This document shows, one piece after another, positions 36,977-50,884 of a DNA stretch of 64,000 nt. The DNA is taken from NCBI RefSeq assembly GCF_016735675.1, contig NZ_JAERSG010000004.1, positions 124,001-188,000 of the forward strand, given 5' to 3'. The position numbers and the translations under genes were made by a program. The notes below the pieces were generated by a model. It searched no databases, was not told the DNA's origin, and saw only the letters and a program-made list of their open reading frames with translations. Source of the DNA: Nocardioides baculatus. Its GTDB lineage: Bacteria; Actinomycetota; Actinomycetes; Propionibacteriales; Nocardioidaceae. Within the stretch, counting starts at the first letter, position 1, and the number at the start of each line of letters is the position of its first letter.

Positions 36977-36989
36977 GGGGTCTCTGCAC

Positions 36990-39038
36990 GTGAGTCACAG
37001 CAGTCACGACATGGACATGCCCGACACCGTCACCGCGGCGGAGGCCTCGCACTCCGGATTCCTCGACGGGGACTACGACGACGCGGCCGGCTACTACACG
37101 CCGGGTGCGCCGCTCGTCGACTCCAAGGCACCGGACGGTCCGATCTCGGAGCGCTGGCAGAACCGCAAGTTCGAGGCCCGCCTGGTCAACCCGGCCAACC
37201 GTCGCAAGCTCTCGATCATCATCGTCGGCACCGGCCTGGCCGGCGCCTCGGCCGCGGCGACCCTCGGCGAGGCCGGCTACCGCGTGAAGTCGTTCTGCTA
37301 CCAGGACTCCCCGCGCCGCGCCCACTCGATCGCGGCCCAGGGCGGCATCAACGCCGCGAAGAACTACAAGGAGGACGGCGACTCCGTCCACCGCCTCTTC
37401 TACGACACGGTCAAGGGCGGCGACTACCGCTCGCGCGAGTCCAACGTCTACCGCCTGGCCGAGGTCAGCACCAACATCATCGACCAGTGCGTCGCGCAGG
37501 GCGTCCCGTTCGCCCGTGAGTACGGCGGCCTGCTCGACAACCGCTCCTTCGGTGGCGTCCAGGTGTCCCGCACCTTCTACGCGCGCGGCCAGACCGGCCA
37601 GCAGCTGCTGATCGGTGCCTACCAGGCGCTCGAGCGCCAGGTCGCGGCCGGCACCGTGTCGATGTACACCCGGCACGAGATGCTCGAGCTCATCACGATC
37701 GACGGCAAGGCGCGCGGCATCATCGCCCGCGACATGGTCACCGGCGAGATCGAGACCCACCTCGCCGACGTCGTGGTGCTCGCCTCCGGCGGCTACGGCA
37801 ACGTCTTCTACCTCTCGACCAACGCGATGGGCTGCAACGTCACCGCCGCGTGGCGCGCGCACCGCAAGGGCGCCTACATGGCCAACCCCTGCTTCACGCA
37901 GATCCACCCGACCTGCATCCCGGTCTCCGGCGAGCACCAGTCCAAGCTGACGCTGATGTCGGAGTCGCTGCGCAACGACGGCCGGATCTGGGTGCCGAAG
38001 AACCAGGCCGACTGCGAGAAGGACCCGCGCGACATCCCCGAGGAGGACCGCGACTACTTCCTGGAGCGGATCTACCCCTCCTTCGGCAACCTGGTCCCGC
38101 GCGACATCGCGTCGCGGGCGGCCAAGAACATGTGCGACGAGGGTCGCGGCGTCGGCCCCGAGGTGGAGGGCGTACGCCGTGGCGTCTACCTCGACTTCGC
38201 GGCTGCCATCGAGCGGCTCGGCCGCGACGGCGTGGAGGAGAAGTACGACAACCTCCTCGACATGTACGAGCGGATCACGGGCGAGAACCCCTACGAGGTC
38301 CCGATGCGGATCTACCCCGCCGTGCACTACGTCATGGGCGGCCTGTGGGTCGACTACGACCTCCAGTCGACGATCCCCGGCCTGTTCGTGACCGGTGAGG
38401 CGAACTTCTCCGACCACGGCGCCAACCGCCTCGGCGCCTCGGCGCTGATGCAGGGGCTGGCCGACGGCTACTTCGTGCTCCCCCACACCATCCGCGACTA
38501 CCTCGCGGACGGGCCGTTCGAGGAGATCGCCGAGGACCACCCGGCCGTCGTCGAGGCGCGCGAGTCCGTCAAGGGCCGCATCGACCACTTCCTGTCCGTC
38601 AACGGCACCCGCAGCGTCGACTCGTACCACCGCGAGCTCGGCAACATCATGTGGGAGTACTGCGGCATGGAGCGCACCGAGACCGGCCTCAAGAAGGCGA
38701 TCGACCTGATCCGCGGGCTGAAGGACGACTTCTACCGCAACGTGAAGGTCCTCGGCAGCGCGGAGACGCTCAACCAGTCGCTCGAGAAGGCCGGCCGCGT
38801 GGCCGACTTCTTCGAGCTCGGCGAGCTGATGTGCATCGACGCCCTCAACCGCCGCGAGTCCTGCGGCGGCCACTTCCGCGGAGAGTCGCAGACCGAGGAC
38901 GGCGAGGCGATGCGCCACGACGAGGAGTACGCCTACGTCGCCGCCTGGGAGTGGGCCGGCGAGGACTCGATCCCCGTCCTGCACAAGGAAGACCTCGTCT
39001 ACACCGCCATCGAGATGAAGCAGCGGAGCTACAAGTGA
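36990..39038 (+). CDS. sdhA: Succinate dehydrogenase/fumarate reductase flavoprotein subunit (operon 2)
   Basis: A 682-residue flavoprotein of the Bacillus/Wolinella type. FAD fold [20 protein letters not shown]; covalent-FAD histidine region [18 protein letters not shown]; substrate loop QIHPTCIP; and [14 protein letters not shown] with [14 protein letters not shown]. About 70 N-terminal residues precede the FAD fold ([20 protein letters not shown]), longer than many relatives. GTG start, 13 bases after sdhC, behind a weak AAGGGG. Its stop overlaps sdhB by 4 bases. Confidence 0.95.
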   Translation: MSHSSHDMDMPDTVTAAEASHSGFLDGDYDDAAGYYTPGAPLVDSKAPDGPISERWQNRKFEARLVNPANRRKLSIIIVGTGLAGASAAATLGEAGYRVKSFCYQDSPRRAHSIAAQGGINAAKNYKEDGDSVHRLFYDTVKGGDYRSRESNVYRLAEVSTNIIDQCVAQGVPFAREYGGLLDNRSFGGVQVSRTFYARGQTGQQLLIGAYQALERQVAAGTVSMYTRHEMLELITIDGKARGIIARDMVTGEIETHLADVVVLASGGYGNVFYLSTNAMGCNVTAAWRAHRKGAYMANPCFTQIHPTCIPVSGEHQSKLTLMSESLRNDGRIWVPKNQADCEKDPRDIPEEDRDYFLERIYPSFGNLVPRDIASRAAKNMCDEGRGVGPEVEGVRRGVYLDFAAAIERLGRDGVEEKYDNLLDMYERITGENPYEVPMRIYPAVHYVMGGLWVDYDLQSTIPGLFVTGEANFSDHGANRLGASALMQGLADGYFVLPHTIRDYLADGPFEEIAEDHPAVVEARESVKGRIDHFLSVNGTRSVDSYHRELGNIMWEYCGMERTETGLKKAIDLIRGLKDDFYRNVKVLGSAETLNQSLEKAGRVADFFELGELMCIDALNRRESCGGHFRGESQTEDGEAMRHDEEYAYVAAWEWAGEDSIPVLHKEDLVYTAIEMKQRSYK

Positions 39039-39778
39039 AACTGACCCTGAAGATCTGGCGCCAGGCCGGTCCGACCGACAAGGGCGCCATCCACACCTAC
39101 CAGCTCGACGACGTCTCCCCCGACATGTCGTTCCTCGAGATGCTCGACGTGCTCAACGAGCAGCTCAACGCCGAGGGTGAGGAGCCGATCGCGTTCGACT
39201 CGGACTGTCGCGAGGGCATCTGCGGCATGTGCGGGCTGATGATCAACGGCGACGCGCACGGTCCGGAGGTCACCACGACCTGCCAGCTCCACATGCGCTC
39301 GTTCAGCGACGGCGAGACGATCACCATCGAGCCGTGGCGCTCCGAGGCGTTCCCGGTCCTCAAGGACCTCGTGGTCGACCGCAGCGCCTTCGACCGGATC
39401 ATCCAGCAGGGCGGCTACATCTCGGTCAACACCGGGTCGGCCCCGGAGGCCCACTCCGTGCCCGTGCCGCGTGACGACGCCATGCGCGCCTTCAACGTCG
39501 CCACCTGCATCGGCTGCGGCGCCTGCGTCGCGGCCTGCCCCAACGGGTCGGCCTCGCTGTTCATGGGTGCCAAGATCACCCACCTCGGCGAGCTCCCGCA
39601 GGGCCAGCCCGAGCGCGACAGCCGCGTCGTCAACATGGTCGCCCAGCACGACGCCGAGGGCTTCGGTGGCTGCACCAACATCGGCGCCTGCACCGCGGCC
39701 TGCCCCAAGGAGATCCCGCTCGACGTGATCTCCCAGCTCAACAAGGACCTGCGGACCGCGATCAAGCACGGTCACTGA
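39035..39778 (+). CDS. sdhB: Succinate dehydrogenase/fumarate reductase iron-sulfur subunit (operon 2)
   Basis: A 247-residue three-cluster subunit. [2Fe-2S] ligands in CREGICGMC plus a later Cys (TTTCQLHMR); the other clusters in [12 protein letters not shown] and [18 protein letters not shown] start coupled to sdhA by a GTGA overlap. The last 17 coding bases overlap the repeat-extended 3' end of the opposing nuclease-like gene, and a three-hairpin repeat begins 17 bases after its stop, where a terminator would be expected. Confidence 0.95.
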   Translation: MKLTLKIWRQAGPTDKGAIHTYQLDDVSPDMSFLEMLDVLNEQLNAEGEEPIAFDSDCREGICGMCGLMINGDAHGPEVTTTCQLHMRSFSDGETITIEPWRSEAFPVLKDLVVDRSAFDRIIQQGGYISVNTGSAPEAHSVPVPRDDAMRAFNVATCIGCGACVAACPNGSASLFMGAKITHLGELPQGQPERDSRVVNMVAQHDAEGFGGCTNIGACTAACPKEIPLDVISQLNKDLRTAIKHGH

Positions 39779-40871
39779 GTCCTGCTCCCCGCTCGAGCGG
39801 TGGTCCAGCCACACTCCTGGGCTCAGGAACGTGGGTGGACCACCGCTCGTCAGCGTGTCGGCCGGCGACACCCCCATTGACGGTGGTCCAGCCACATTCG
39901 ACGTCGCACACATGTGGCTCCGCCACCGCTCGAGCCGCGCGCACCGGGCGTACGACGTCCGCGACCGGTCGGAACAGGTCGTCCCACTGCTTCCCGAAGT
40001 CCGGAGGCGGGCCGTCGTATCCGCAGTCGACCAGCGCCCGGTGGACCAGGCGCACGGTGGCCTTCGGTGACCGCATCCGCTCCTTGGTGATCTGCGCGTA
40101 GGGCACGCCATGCCGGCGGTAGAGGGCGTAGCGGTCGATGTCGGCGACGTACTGCCCACGGTCGTCCTGGTGCTGGCCACCTTCGTACTCGACGACCTGC
40201 TGGTACTGCCCGAACCGGAAGTCGGGCGTCAGCTCGATCCCGGGCGCCACCTCGAGTGCGACGTTGACCTCGGGCATCGGCAGCCCGGCGAAGACGAAGA
40301 GCGCCAACAGCTCCGCCTCGGTCATCGACCTGCACCGGTCGTCGAGGAACGGCAGGACGTACGACGTCTCGACCACACCCCGGCGCCACTTCTCCTCGGT
40401 CAGGATCTGGTCGAGGAGGTCGAGGTCGAGCCGCTCCTTGTGGAGCAGCACGCACCCCATCTTGATCGCGTCGATCAGGCGCGCCTCCGCGCAGAACGCG
40501 ACGAAGGCGGCCTCGGTGCTCACCGCCTCGTCGCCGTTCGGCGGCATCTTCACGGTGCGGTGCAGGAACACGCCCTCGAGCTCGAGGTGGAGGTCGCCCT
40601 CCACGACGAAATGCAGCGGCCACTCGCTGCCCAGCGCGAACCCGAGCTGGCGCAGACGGGTCGTCCCGGTCGTACGCGCCGACTCCGGCAGCGCCAACCG
40701 CGCTGCCGCGACGTGGTCTTCCCACGTCATCTCGTGGTCGCGGTGGACGTAGACCCCCTTGTGCAGCCGCCGGAACCGCACTCCTTCCAGCACCCGAGCA
40801 GGAACGCCCGCGTCGAGGGCGTCCAGCCGTCCGAACGGCCGGTGGAGGAAGTCGTCGGGGATCCTGAACAT
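39762..40871 (-). CDS. DUF559/Vsr-like nuclease-fold protein with repeat-encoded tail
   Basis: A 369-residue protein. Residues about 1-60 ([39 protein letters not shown]) resemble the winged-helix start of AbiEi-like/DUF559 proteins. Residues 205-300 look like a PD-(D/E)XK domain: TPDFRFG (D217), [10 protein letters not shown] (E229, H234), then [22 protein letters not shown]. The family is frequent in Nocardioides-type genomes and its role is unknown. The fold seems to end near RPVADVV (residue 307); residues from about 312 onward are translated from the palindromic repeat at 39795-39934. No good ribosome binding site or -10 precedes the ATG. Confidence 0.75.
   Translation of the reverse strand: MFRIPDDFLHRPFGRLDALDAGVPARVLEGVRFRRLHKGVYVHRDHEMTWEDHVAAARLALPESARTTGTTRLRQLGFALGSEWPLHFVVEGDLHLELEGVFLHRTVKMPPNGDEAVSTEAAFVAFCAEARLIDAIKMGCVLLHKERLDLDLLDQILTEEKWRRGVVETSYVLPFLDDRCRSMTEAELLALFVFAGLPMPEVNVALEVAPGIELTPDFRFGQYQQVVEYEGGQHQDDRGQYVADIDRYALYRRHGVPYAQITKERMRSPKATVRLVHRALVDCGYDGPPPDFGKQWDDLFRPVADVVRPVRAARAVAEPHVCDVECGWTTVNGGVAGRHADERWSTHVPEPRSVAGPPLERGAGLSDRA
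39795..39934. repeat. Three-hairpin palindromic repeat, copy A
   Basis: First hairpin 39795-39848: 25-base arms starting GAGCGGTGGTCCA, with a 4-base loop. Middle small hairpin GTGTCGGCCGGCGACAC. Third imperfect hairpin 39881-39934 (CGGTGGTCCAGCCACATT, ending CACCGCTCGAG). It matches copy B in order and orientation. It follows sdhB by 17 bases and encodes the tail of the opposing gene. Confidence 0.85.
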
Positions 40872-40977
40872 CTGACCATCGCCGCACGTCGGCGAGCACT
40901 CCCTCTCGTACGACCGCAGAGACCTGTGGACAGGCAGTTCTCAGGCTTGGCTGTGGACGTCTCCTGGCGTACGCGGT

Positions 40978-41117
40978 GAGCGGTGGTCCACCCACATTCG
41001 GCGACATGAGAATGTGGCTCCACCACCGTTCGAGGGCGTGTCCGACTCAGACACACCCGTGGGCGGTGGTCCACCCACATTCGATCGCACGAAAATGTGG
41101 CTCCACCACCGCGCGAG
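40978..41117. repeat. Three-hairpin palindromic repeat, copy B
   Basis: Same order as copy A: GAGCGGTGGTCCACCCAC paired with GTGGCTCCACCACCG, then GTGTCCGACTCAGACAC, then GCGGTGGTCCACCCACATTC paired with GAAAATGTGGCTCCACCACC. It lies 8 bases beyond the YihY stop. No gene is visible in 40872-41125 apart from this repeat. Confidence 0.85.
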
Positions 41118-41125
41118 CGGGCAGG

Positions 41126-42181
41126 TCAGCGGCGGCGGCGGACGACCGCGACCACCCCGAGCATGGCGGCCGCACCGGCGGCGAAGGCCGCCTTCGGGGA
41201 GGAGGCCGGGGCGGCAGGGGGTACGACGGTCCCGGTGGAGGCGGCAGCGGCGAGGTCGATCCGCGGACCCTCGACGGTCTGCTCGGCGACGGTACGGGCC
41301 TCGCGCGCGGCGCGGGCCGCGGGCGAGGTGTGCGCCCAGGCGGCGGCGTACACGACCACGCGGGAGAAGTAGTTGATCCAGACCAGGAGGATCAGCGCGA
41401 TGCCGAAGGCCTGGAAGGCGTCGGAGTTGGCGGTGGACTTCAGAAGCAGCGTCGAGACCTGCTTGAGGACCTCGAACGCGATCGCGCCGAGCAGGGCTCC
41501 CGACCAGAGGGAACGCGTGGGGACGTCGGGCTCGGCGAGGAGGCGGAAGAAGGCGAAGAAGAGGACGGTGTTCGCTGCCATGCCGACGGCGATCGCCAGC
41601 ACCACGAGCAGCACCGCGCCGACGGGCCCGAGGTGCAGCAGGTCGAGGATCGGGGTGAGCACCTTGGTCGCGACGCCCGACACGGCGACGCTGAACACCA
41701 GCACCGAGCCGAGGGACAGCAGGGCGAGCACGTCGCGGATCTTGCCCGCCACGAAGCCCGGTCGGTCCCGCTCGGGCTCCTCGAACACCGCGATCAGCGC
41801 CTGACGCATGCCCGACAGCCAACCGAGGCCGGAGTAGAGCGCGAGCAGGAGGCCGACGCTGAAGATGCCGGGCGCGGCGCCCTGGAGGGTCTCGAGGGAG
41901 ATCCCGTCCTCACCACCGATGAGGTTGGGCAGCACCGAGTTCGCGGCGTCCAGGAGCGTGTCCTGCGCGTTCTTGTAGACCTTCGTCACCTGGCCGAAGA
42001 TCGCGAAGGCCAGAGCGAGGATCGGGAAGAAGGACAGGAACGCGAAGTACGTCACCGCAGCGGCGAGCGCACTGCCGTTGACGTTGCCGTAGTGCTCGAC
42101 CATCCGGACGACGTGGTCGATGAAGGGCCGGTGCTCGCGCACCTCCTGGATCCGCGCCTTCACGCCCGAGAGGAACGCCAT
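41126..42181 (-). CDS. YihY/BrkB-family membrane protein
   Basis: A 351-residue protein of the YihY/virulence-factor-BrkB family with about six membrane segments (AAAVTYFAFLSFFPILALAF; IFSVGLLLALYSGLGWLSGM; FGIALILLVWINYFSRVVVY). Once called ribonuclease BN, the family is now regarded as transporters or flippase-like proteins of unknown substrate. The C-terminal 60 residues are a charged, alanine-rich tail ending with a short hydrophobic stretch and VVRRRR. Its ATG overlaps the stop of the RNA-ligase-like gene by one base. Confidence 0.9.
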   Translation of the reverse strand: MAFLSGVKARIQEVREHRPFIDHVVRMVEHYGNVNGSALAAAVTYFAFLSFFPILALAFAIFGQVTKVYKNAQDTLLDAANSVLPNLIGGEDGISLETLQGAAPGIFSVGLLLALYSGLGWLSGMRQALIAVFEEPERDRPGFVAGKIRDVLALLSLGSVLVFSVAVSGVATKVLTPILDLLHLGPVGAVLLVVLAIAVGMAANTVLFFAFFRLLAEPDVPTRSLWSGALLGAIAFEVLKQVSTLLLKSTANSDAFQAFGIALILLVWINYFSRVVVYAAAWAHTSPAARAAREARTVAEQTVEGPRIDLAAAASTGTVVPPAAPASSPKAAFAAGAAAMLGVVAVVRRRR

Positions 42182-42690
42182 CAGCCGAGCTCGAACTCGT
42201 GCGTCGGGACCCAGCCCTCGGTCTCGTCATGGACGTAGAGGCTGAACGCCGAGGCGTCGAAGGAGCACTCGAAACCCTGGAGCTCGCCGAAGGCCCGGTC
42301 GAGCGTCTCGTCGTCGAGGTGGTGCGCGATCGTCACGTGCGGGTGGTAGGGGAAGTGCAGGTCGACGTCGAGCGGCCCGGTGCGTACGGCGTCGGCGAGC
42401 AGCTCGCACGACGAGATGCCCTCGGCCACCGTCACGAAGACGACGGGTGAGATCGGCCGGAACGTGCCGGTGCCGCGCAGGTGGATGTCGAACGGCTCGA
42501 CCGCGGCTGCGGCCGACGCGAGGTGCTCGGCCACCGGCGCGATGTCGTCGACGTCGAGCTCGGTCGGCGGGATCAGCGTGATGTGCGTCGGGATCTGCGC
42601 GGCCGTCGTGTCCCCGATGGACGTGCGGTAGTCCTGCAGCTCGCTCGCCCAGGGTTCGGGGATCGCGATGGCTACTCCGATGGTGGGCAC
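42181..42690 (-). CDS. 2'-5' RNA ligase/cyclic phosphodiesterase family protein
   Basis: A 169-residue 2H phosphoesterase. The two catalytic HxTx motifs are HITL (near residue 36) and HVTI (near 118), so the active site is intact. Family members join or hydrolyse 2',3'-cyclic or 2'-5' phosphodiester ends of RNA; the true substrate is unknown. GTG start with TAGGGT 7 bases upstream; that hexamer overlaps the trpS stop codon. The following gene, yihY, is coupled by a one-base overlap. Confidence 0.88.
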   Translation of the reverse strand: MPTIGVAIAIPEPWASELQDYRTSIGDTTAAQIPTHITLIPPTELDVDDIAPVAEHLASAAAAVEPFDIHLRGTGTFRPISPVVFVTVAEGISSCELLADAVRTGPLDVDLHFPYHPHVTIAHHLDDETLDRAFGELQGFECSFDASAFSLYVHDETEGWVPTHEFELG

Positions 42691-42700
42691 GCCTACGACC

Positions 42701-45114
<2,414 letters not shown>

Positions 45115-45195
45115 ACCGTCGGGCGGCCGGTGCAACCAGCCCGTCCTCCCATGAGTCGTGGTGGTGAGAGCACACGACCAGTGGGAGGGTGGGCC

Positions 45196-45717
45196 ATGCC
45201 CCGGAGTGCGGTGGACCGCGTGCACGAGGTGTACGCCACGTCCTACCGACGCCTCGTCGGCCAGCTCACCGGCGTCACCGGCGACCCCGTCGAGGCAGAG
45301 GACGCGGTCATGGAGGCGTTCGCCCGCGCGGTGGGATCGGGTCGCTCCTTCCTCAAGGCCGACAACCCCGAGGCCTGGCTGCGCACCGTCGCGGTCAACG
45401 TCACCCGGACCCGGTGGCGTCGCAACCGCTTCTTCCGCGACGTCAGCCACCGCCTCGTCGCCGAGCAGGCGTACGCCGACCTGCCGGACGACCGTTTGGC
45501 GCTGCTGGCCGCACTGCGCCAGCTGCCCGCGCCCCAGCGGGAGGCCATCGCCCTGCACCACCTCGCCGACCTGCCGGTGCACGAGGTGGCCGAGACGGTC
45601 GGGGCGCCGGTCGGGACCGTGAAGGCCCGGTTGGCCCGCGGTCGCGCGGCGCTGGCCGAGCTGCTCTCCGACCGAGAGACCGACGAGTCCGACACGTCCG
45701 AGCGGAGCCCCCGATGA
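45196..45717 (+). CDS. RNA polymerase ECF-type sigma factor (SigE-like)
   Basis: A 173-residue sigma-70 family protein with regions 2 and 4 only. Region 2: DRVHEVYATSYRRLVGQLTG, AEDAVMEAFARAVG, NPEAWLRTVAVNVTRTRWRR. Region 4: ALRQLPAPQREAIALHHLAD, VHEVAETVGAPVGTVKARLARGRAAL. The ATG at 45196 has GGGAGGGT upstream; in-frame upstream ATGs lack one. Its stop overlaps the next gene by 4 bases (ATGA), the usual arrangement of a sigma factor with its regulator. Confidence 0.9.
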   Translation: MPRSAVDRVHEVYATSYRRLVGQLTGVTGDPVEAEDAVMEAFARAVGSGRSFLKADNPEAWLRTVAVNVTRTRWRRNRFFRDVSHRLVAEQAYADLPDDRLALLAALRQLPAPQREAIALHHLADLPVHEVAETVGAPVGTVKARLARGRAALAELLSDRETDESDTSERSPR

Positions 45718-46898
45718 ACCTGCCTCCCGAGCTCCAGCACGAGGTCGCCGCCCGTGCGCCACAGCCGGGCTTCGACGCCGTGACTGCCCGCGCCGACGCC
45801 CGCCGCCGCCGACGTCGTACGACGATCGCGTCGGGGATCGCGGGTGCGGTCGTGGTCGCCGGGGTCGCCGCCGTTGCCGGCGGTTCGGGCGGCGACGGTC
45901 GGACGCCCGAGCCGGCGAGCCCCGCGCCCTCCCCCTGGGACGGCACGTCGACGCCCGACGACCGGCTGCCGTCCGACGTGGTCGCCGTGCTGGACGACGA
46001 CCAGGTCCAGCTCTGGTCGGTCACCGGGGGCGAGGGCGGTGCCGAGGCGGCCCTCTGGCGTGGCTGCGACGACGACCCGTGCCAGTTCGCGCTGGTCACG
46101 CGCGACGGCGACGACGTCTTCGGCGAAAAGCTCGGCGCGTCCTACCCCCGGGTCAGCCCGGTGCCCGGTGGCTGGCTCGTCCAGGACGCCCGCGGCACCT
46201 TCCGGATCTCCCCGGCGGGCGAGCGGTCGGAGATCGTCGACACCGGACCGGGTGGCGGCGACGTGATGGCGGGCGACACCGCGGTGCAGACCGATGACGG
46301 CTGGCGGCTGCTGCGGGGCGACAAGCTGGTCCCGCTGCCCTCGGACGCACCCACCGCCTTCGTCAGCGGTGCCTATGTCACACCGGACGGCGGGCTGGTC
46401 GTCGCCGGCTCGGGACAGCAGGGGCCCGAGGTGGTGACCGTCGGGCCGGACGGCGAGACCACGATGTCGAGCTGGCCGGACTCCGACCGCACCATCGTCG
46501 TGGCCGGCAACGGCGAGCACGTTGCGCGCGTGTCCCTGGGCGATGCTCCCGACGGCTCGATCCCGGTGCTCGACGTGGAGGTCTCGCACGACGGCGGTCG
46601 CGCCTGGGTGGCGACCGTGAACCTCGACACCGAGGGGGGCGACCGCGTGCAGGACATGTCGTCCCTCGCGGTCGGCGCGGACGGGACGACGTACCTCACG
46701 ACGGCGACGCACCACCTGGTGCGCATCGACGACGAGGGGTTCGCGACGCCGGTCCAGCTCTCGGCCTTCGACACCGGCGTCTTCACGTCCGGCGACAAGG
46801 TGTGCCTGGTCGGCGAGCGCGGACGCTACGACGCGCTGCTGTGCTCGCCCGACGGCCTGACCGAGTGGGCCGACCAGCCGTTGCCGGGGCTGGGCTGA
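45714..46898 (+). CDS. Membrane-anchored partner of the sigma factor (putative regulator)
   Basis: A 394-residue protein. A short cytoplasmic part (NLPPELQHEVAARAPQPGFD) and a string of arginines precede one membrane helix (TIASGIAGAVVVAGVAAVAG, residues 37-56). The outer domain, about 330 residues, has repeated beta-type segments such as YVTPDGGLVVAGS, EVVTVGPDGETT and MSSLAVGADGTTYLTTAT, probably a beta-propeller. Coupled translation with the sigma factor suggests an anti-sigma or signal-relay role; there is no zinc anti-sigma motif, so this is inference. Located at the membrane facing outward. Confidence 0.72.
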   Translation: MNLPPELQHEVAARAPQPGFDAVTARADARRRRRRTTIASGIAGAVVVAGVAAVAGGSGGDGRTPEPASPAPSPWDGTSTPDDRLPSDVVAVLDDDQVQLWSVTGGEGGAEAALWRGCDDDPCQFALVTRDGDDVFGEKLGASYPRVSPVPGGWLVQDARGTFRISPAGERSEIVDTGPGGGDVMAGDTAVQTDDGWRLLRGDKLVPLPSDAPTAFVSGAYVTPDGGLVVAGSGQQGPEVVTVGPDGETTMSSWPDSDRTIVVAGNGEHVARVSLGDAPDGSIPVLDVEVSHDGGRAWVATVNLDTEGGDRVQDMSSLAVGADGTTYLTTATHHLVRIDDEGFATPVQLSAFDTGVFTSGDKVCLVGERGRYDALLCSPDGLTEWADQPLPGLG

Positions 46899-46917
46899 TC
46901 GGCACCCACGACTCGGG

Positions 46918-47076
46918 TCAGACCAGCCAGCCGACGTTGTCGGCGAGCAGGTCGGCCATCGGGTAGATCCCCCGCAGCTCCTGCCGGCGCTCGAGCAGCG
47001 TCACCACGTTGCCGACGTTGCGGTCCGCCAGCTCACGCCGGCGCTCGATCGCCTGCTGCATCTTCATCTCGTCCAT
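46918..47076 (-). CDS. 52-residue small protein of unknown function
   Basis: Starts MDEMKMQQAIERRRELADRN and ends LLADNVGWLV. The first 35 residues are highly charged and helix-prone (ERRRELADRN, LLERRQELRG), perhaps a short coiled coil, followed by GIYPMADLLADN. CTGGGGAGTCGTC ahead of the ATG gives a good ribosome binding site (GGGGAG). Codon use follows the G/C third-position bias. It lies 104 bases downstream of the MFS gene on the same strand and convergent with the sigma partner gene. I do not recognise a family. Confidence 0.65.
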   Translation of the reverse strand: MDEMKMQQAIERRRELADRNVGNVVTLLERRQELRGIYPMADLLADNVGWLV

Positions 47077-47180
47077 GACGACTCCCCAGGGTCAGTCGGG
47101 CGGTCCGTCCGCCTGCGACCATTGGATCGTTCCAAACTCAGGCTACGCAAGGGTTCCCGTCGTGTTAACGACAGGAAAAC

Positions 47181-48413
47181 TCAGCCGCCGGTGACGGCCT
47201 GGCCTCGCACGTGCAGCCGCGCGGAGACCAGCAGGATCGCGACGCCGCCGAGCGACAGCACGAGGCCGACGAGGGCCGGTGCGCGCAGGCCGTAGCCGGC
47301 CGCGATGACCAGCCCGCCGAGCCAGGCGCCCAGCGCGTTCGCGATGTTGAGCGACGCGTGGTTCATCGCGGCACCCAGGGTCTGCGCATCTCCGGCGACG
47401 TCCATCAGCCGCAGCTGGAGGTTCACGACGAGCACCGACCCGAGGACGGTGATCAGGAAGACGACGGGCAGCGCGGCCCAGCCGTAGGGGGCGGTGAGCC
47501 AGAACGCCAGCATCGTGGCGCCCATCCCGACGCCACCGATGATCAGTGAGCGGAAGATCGACCAGTCGGCCATGATCCCGGCGACCCACGTGCCGGCGAC
47601 CATGCCGAGGCCGAAGAAGAGCAGGTAGACCGGCACGGCCCGCTCCCCCAGCCCGGACACGTCGGTGACGACCGGGGCGATGTAGGTGTAGACGGCGAAC
47701 ATGCCGCCGAAGCCCACGGCACCGGCGAGCAGCGTCAGCCAGACCTGCGGCACCTTGAAGGCACTGAGCTCACGGCGGCCGCTCGCCTCGGCGTCGCCGG
47801 GGCAGGACGGGACGAACCACGCCACCAGGGCGAGGGTCACCACGGCCAGGCCCGCGGCGGCCCAGAAGGCAGCGCGCCAGCCGAGCTCCTGGCCCAGCAG
47901 GGTCGCAGCCGGTACGCCGATCACGTTGGCGACCGACAGCCCGAGCATCACCTGGGAGACCGCACGGCCCTTGCGCGAGGGACGCGCCATGCTGGCCGCG
48001 ACGAGCGACGCCACCCCGAAGTACGCGCCGTGCGGCAGCCCGGCGGCGAAGCGGGCGAGCATCAGCTGCTCGTAGGAGGTCGCCAGCGCGCTGACGCCGT
48101 TGCCGACCGCGAAGGCGGCCATCAACGCGATCAGCAGCGCCCGGCGGGGCAGGCGCGCGCCGAGGAAGGCGAGCAGCGGGGCGCCGACCACGACGCCGAC
48201 GGCGTACGCCGAGATGACGTGGCCACCCGTGGGGATCGAGACGTCGACGCCGCTGGCGATCTGCGGCAGCAGGCCCATCGTCACGAACTCGGTGGTGCCG
48301 ATGGCGAAGCCGCCCATCGCCAGCGCGACGACAGCGAGGCCGAAGTGGCGCGCCGTCACCGACGGTGCGTCGAGATCGGCGGGTGTGTCAGTGGCGGCAG
48401 TCGTCATGGTCAT
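47181..48413 (-). CDS. MFS transporter (DHA1, AraJ/Cmx-like efflux)
   Basis: A major facilitator protein of about 410 residues with twelve predicted membrane segments. It has the DHA1-type loop GARLPRRALL after TM2 and the early motif GTTEFVTMGLLPQIA, typical of AraJ/chloramphenicol-type exporters. TM4-5 carries ARFAAGLPHGAYFGVASLVA. It probably exports a small toxic compound or sugar; no substrate can be named. Start ATG 48413 or 48407; both lack a ribosome binding site. The gene begins 16 bases past the terminator of the icd gene, so its promoter must overlap that hairpin. Confidence 0.88.
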   Translation of the reverse strand: MTMTTAATDTPADLDAPSVTARHFGLAVVALAMGGFAIGTTEFVTMGLLPQIASGVDVSIPTGGHVISAYAVGVVVGAPLLAFLGARLPRRALLIALMAAFAVGNGVSALATSYEQLMLARFAAGLPHGAYFGVASLVAASMARPSRKGRAVSQVMLGLSVANVIGVPAATLLGQELGWRAAFWAAAGLAVVTLALVAWFVPSCPGDAEASGRRELSAFKVPQVWLTLLAGAVGFGGMFAVYTYIAPVVTDVSGLGERAVPVYLLFFGLGMVAGTWVAGIMADWSIFRSLIIGGVGMGATMLAFWLTAPYGWAALPVVFLITVLGSVLVVNLQLRLMDVAGDAQTLGAAMNHASLNIANALGAWLGGLVIAAGYGLRAPALVGLVLSLGGVAILLVSARLHVRGQAVTGG

Positions 48414-48428
48414 CACAGGATGCAAGAG

Positions 48429-48461
48429 AGGGCCCCCGGGGAGGTATTCCCCGAGGGCCCT
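48429..48461 (-). terminator. Terminator of icd
   Basis: Fourteen-base arms (AGGGCCC..., one mismatch) with a 5-base loop, 41 bases after the icd stop codon and directly before the MFS gene. Confidence 0.8.
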
Positions 48462-48474
48462 GCCTGTGACGCGT

Positions 48475-48501
48475 GACTCAGCGCTGGACTCAGCGCTGGA
48501 C

Positions 48502-48504
<3 letters not shown>
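48475..48504 (-). repeat. Twelve-base tandem repeat carrying the icd stop codon
   Basis: On the minus strand TGAGTC CAGCGC occurs two and a half times. The first TGA is the icd stop; two further TGA codons follow in frame at 12-base steps. Confidence 0.85.
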
Positions 48505-50826
<2,322 letters not shown>

Positions 50827-50884
50827 CTAGGGTGAGCGTGGCCTACGCGGGGTACGGCCACCATGACTGGGAGGACAGCTCGAG

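Noticed and set aside
39850..41007. A second 385-codon frame across the nuclease-like gene
   Set aside because: Same strand but another frame; its translation is low-complexity Arg/Gly and lacks the PD-(D/E)XK motifs.
39795..41117. A CRISPR array
   Set aside because: Only two distant repeat copies with palindromic structure and a gene between; no regular spacers or cas genes.
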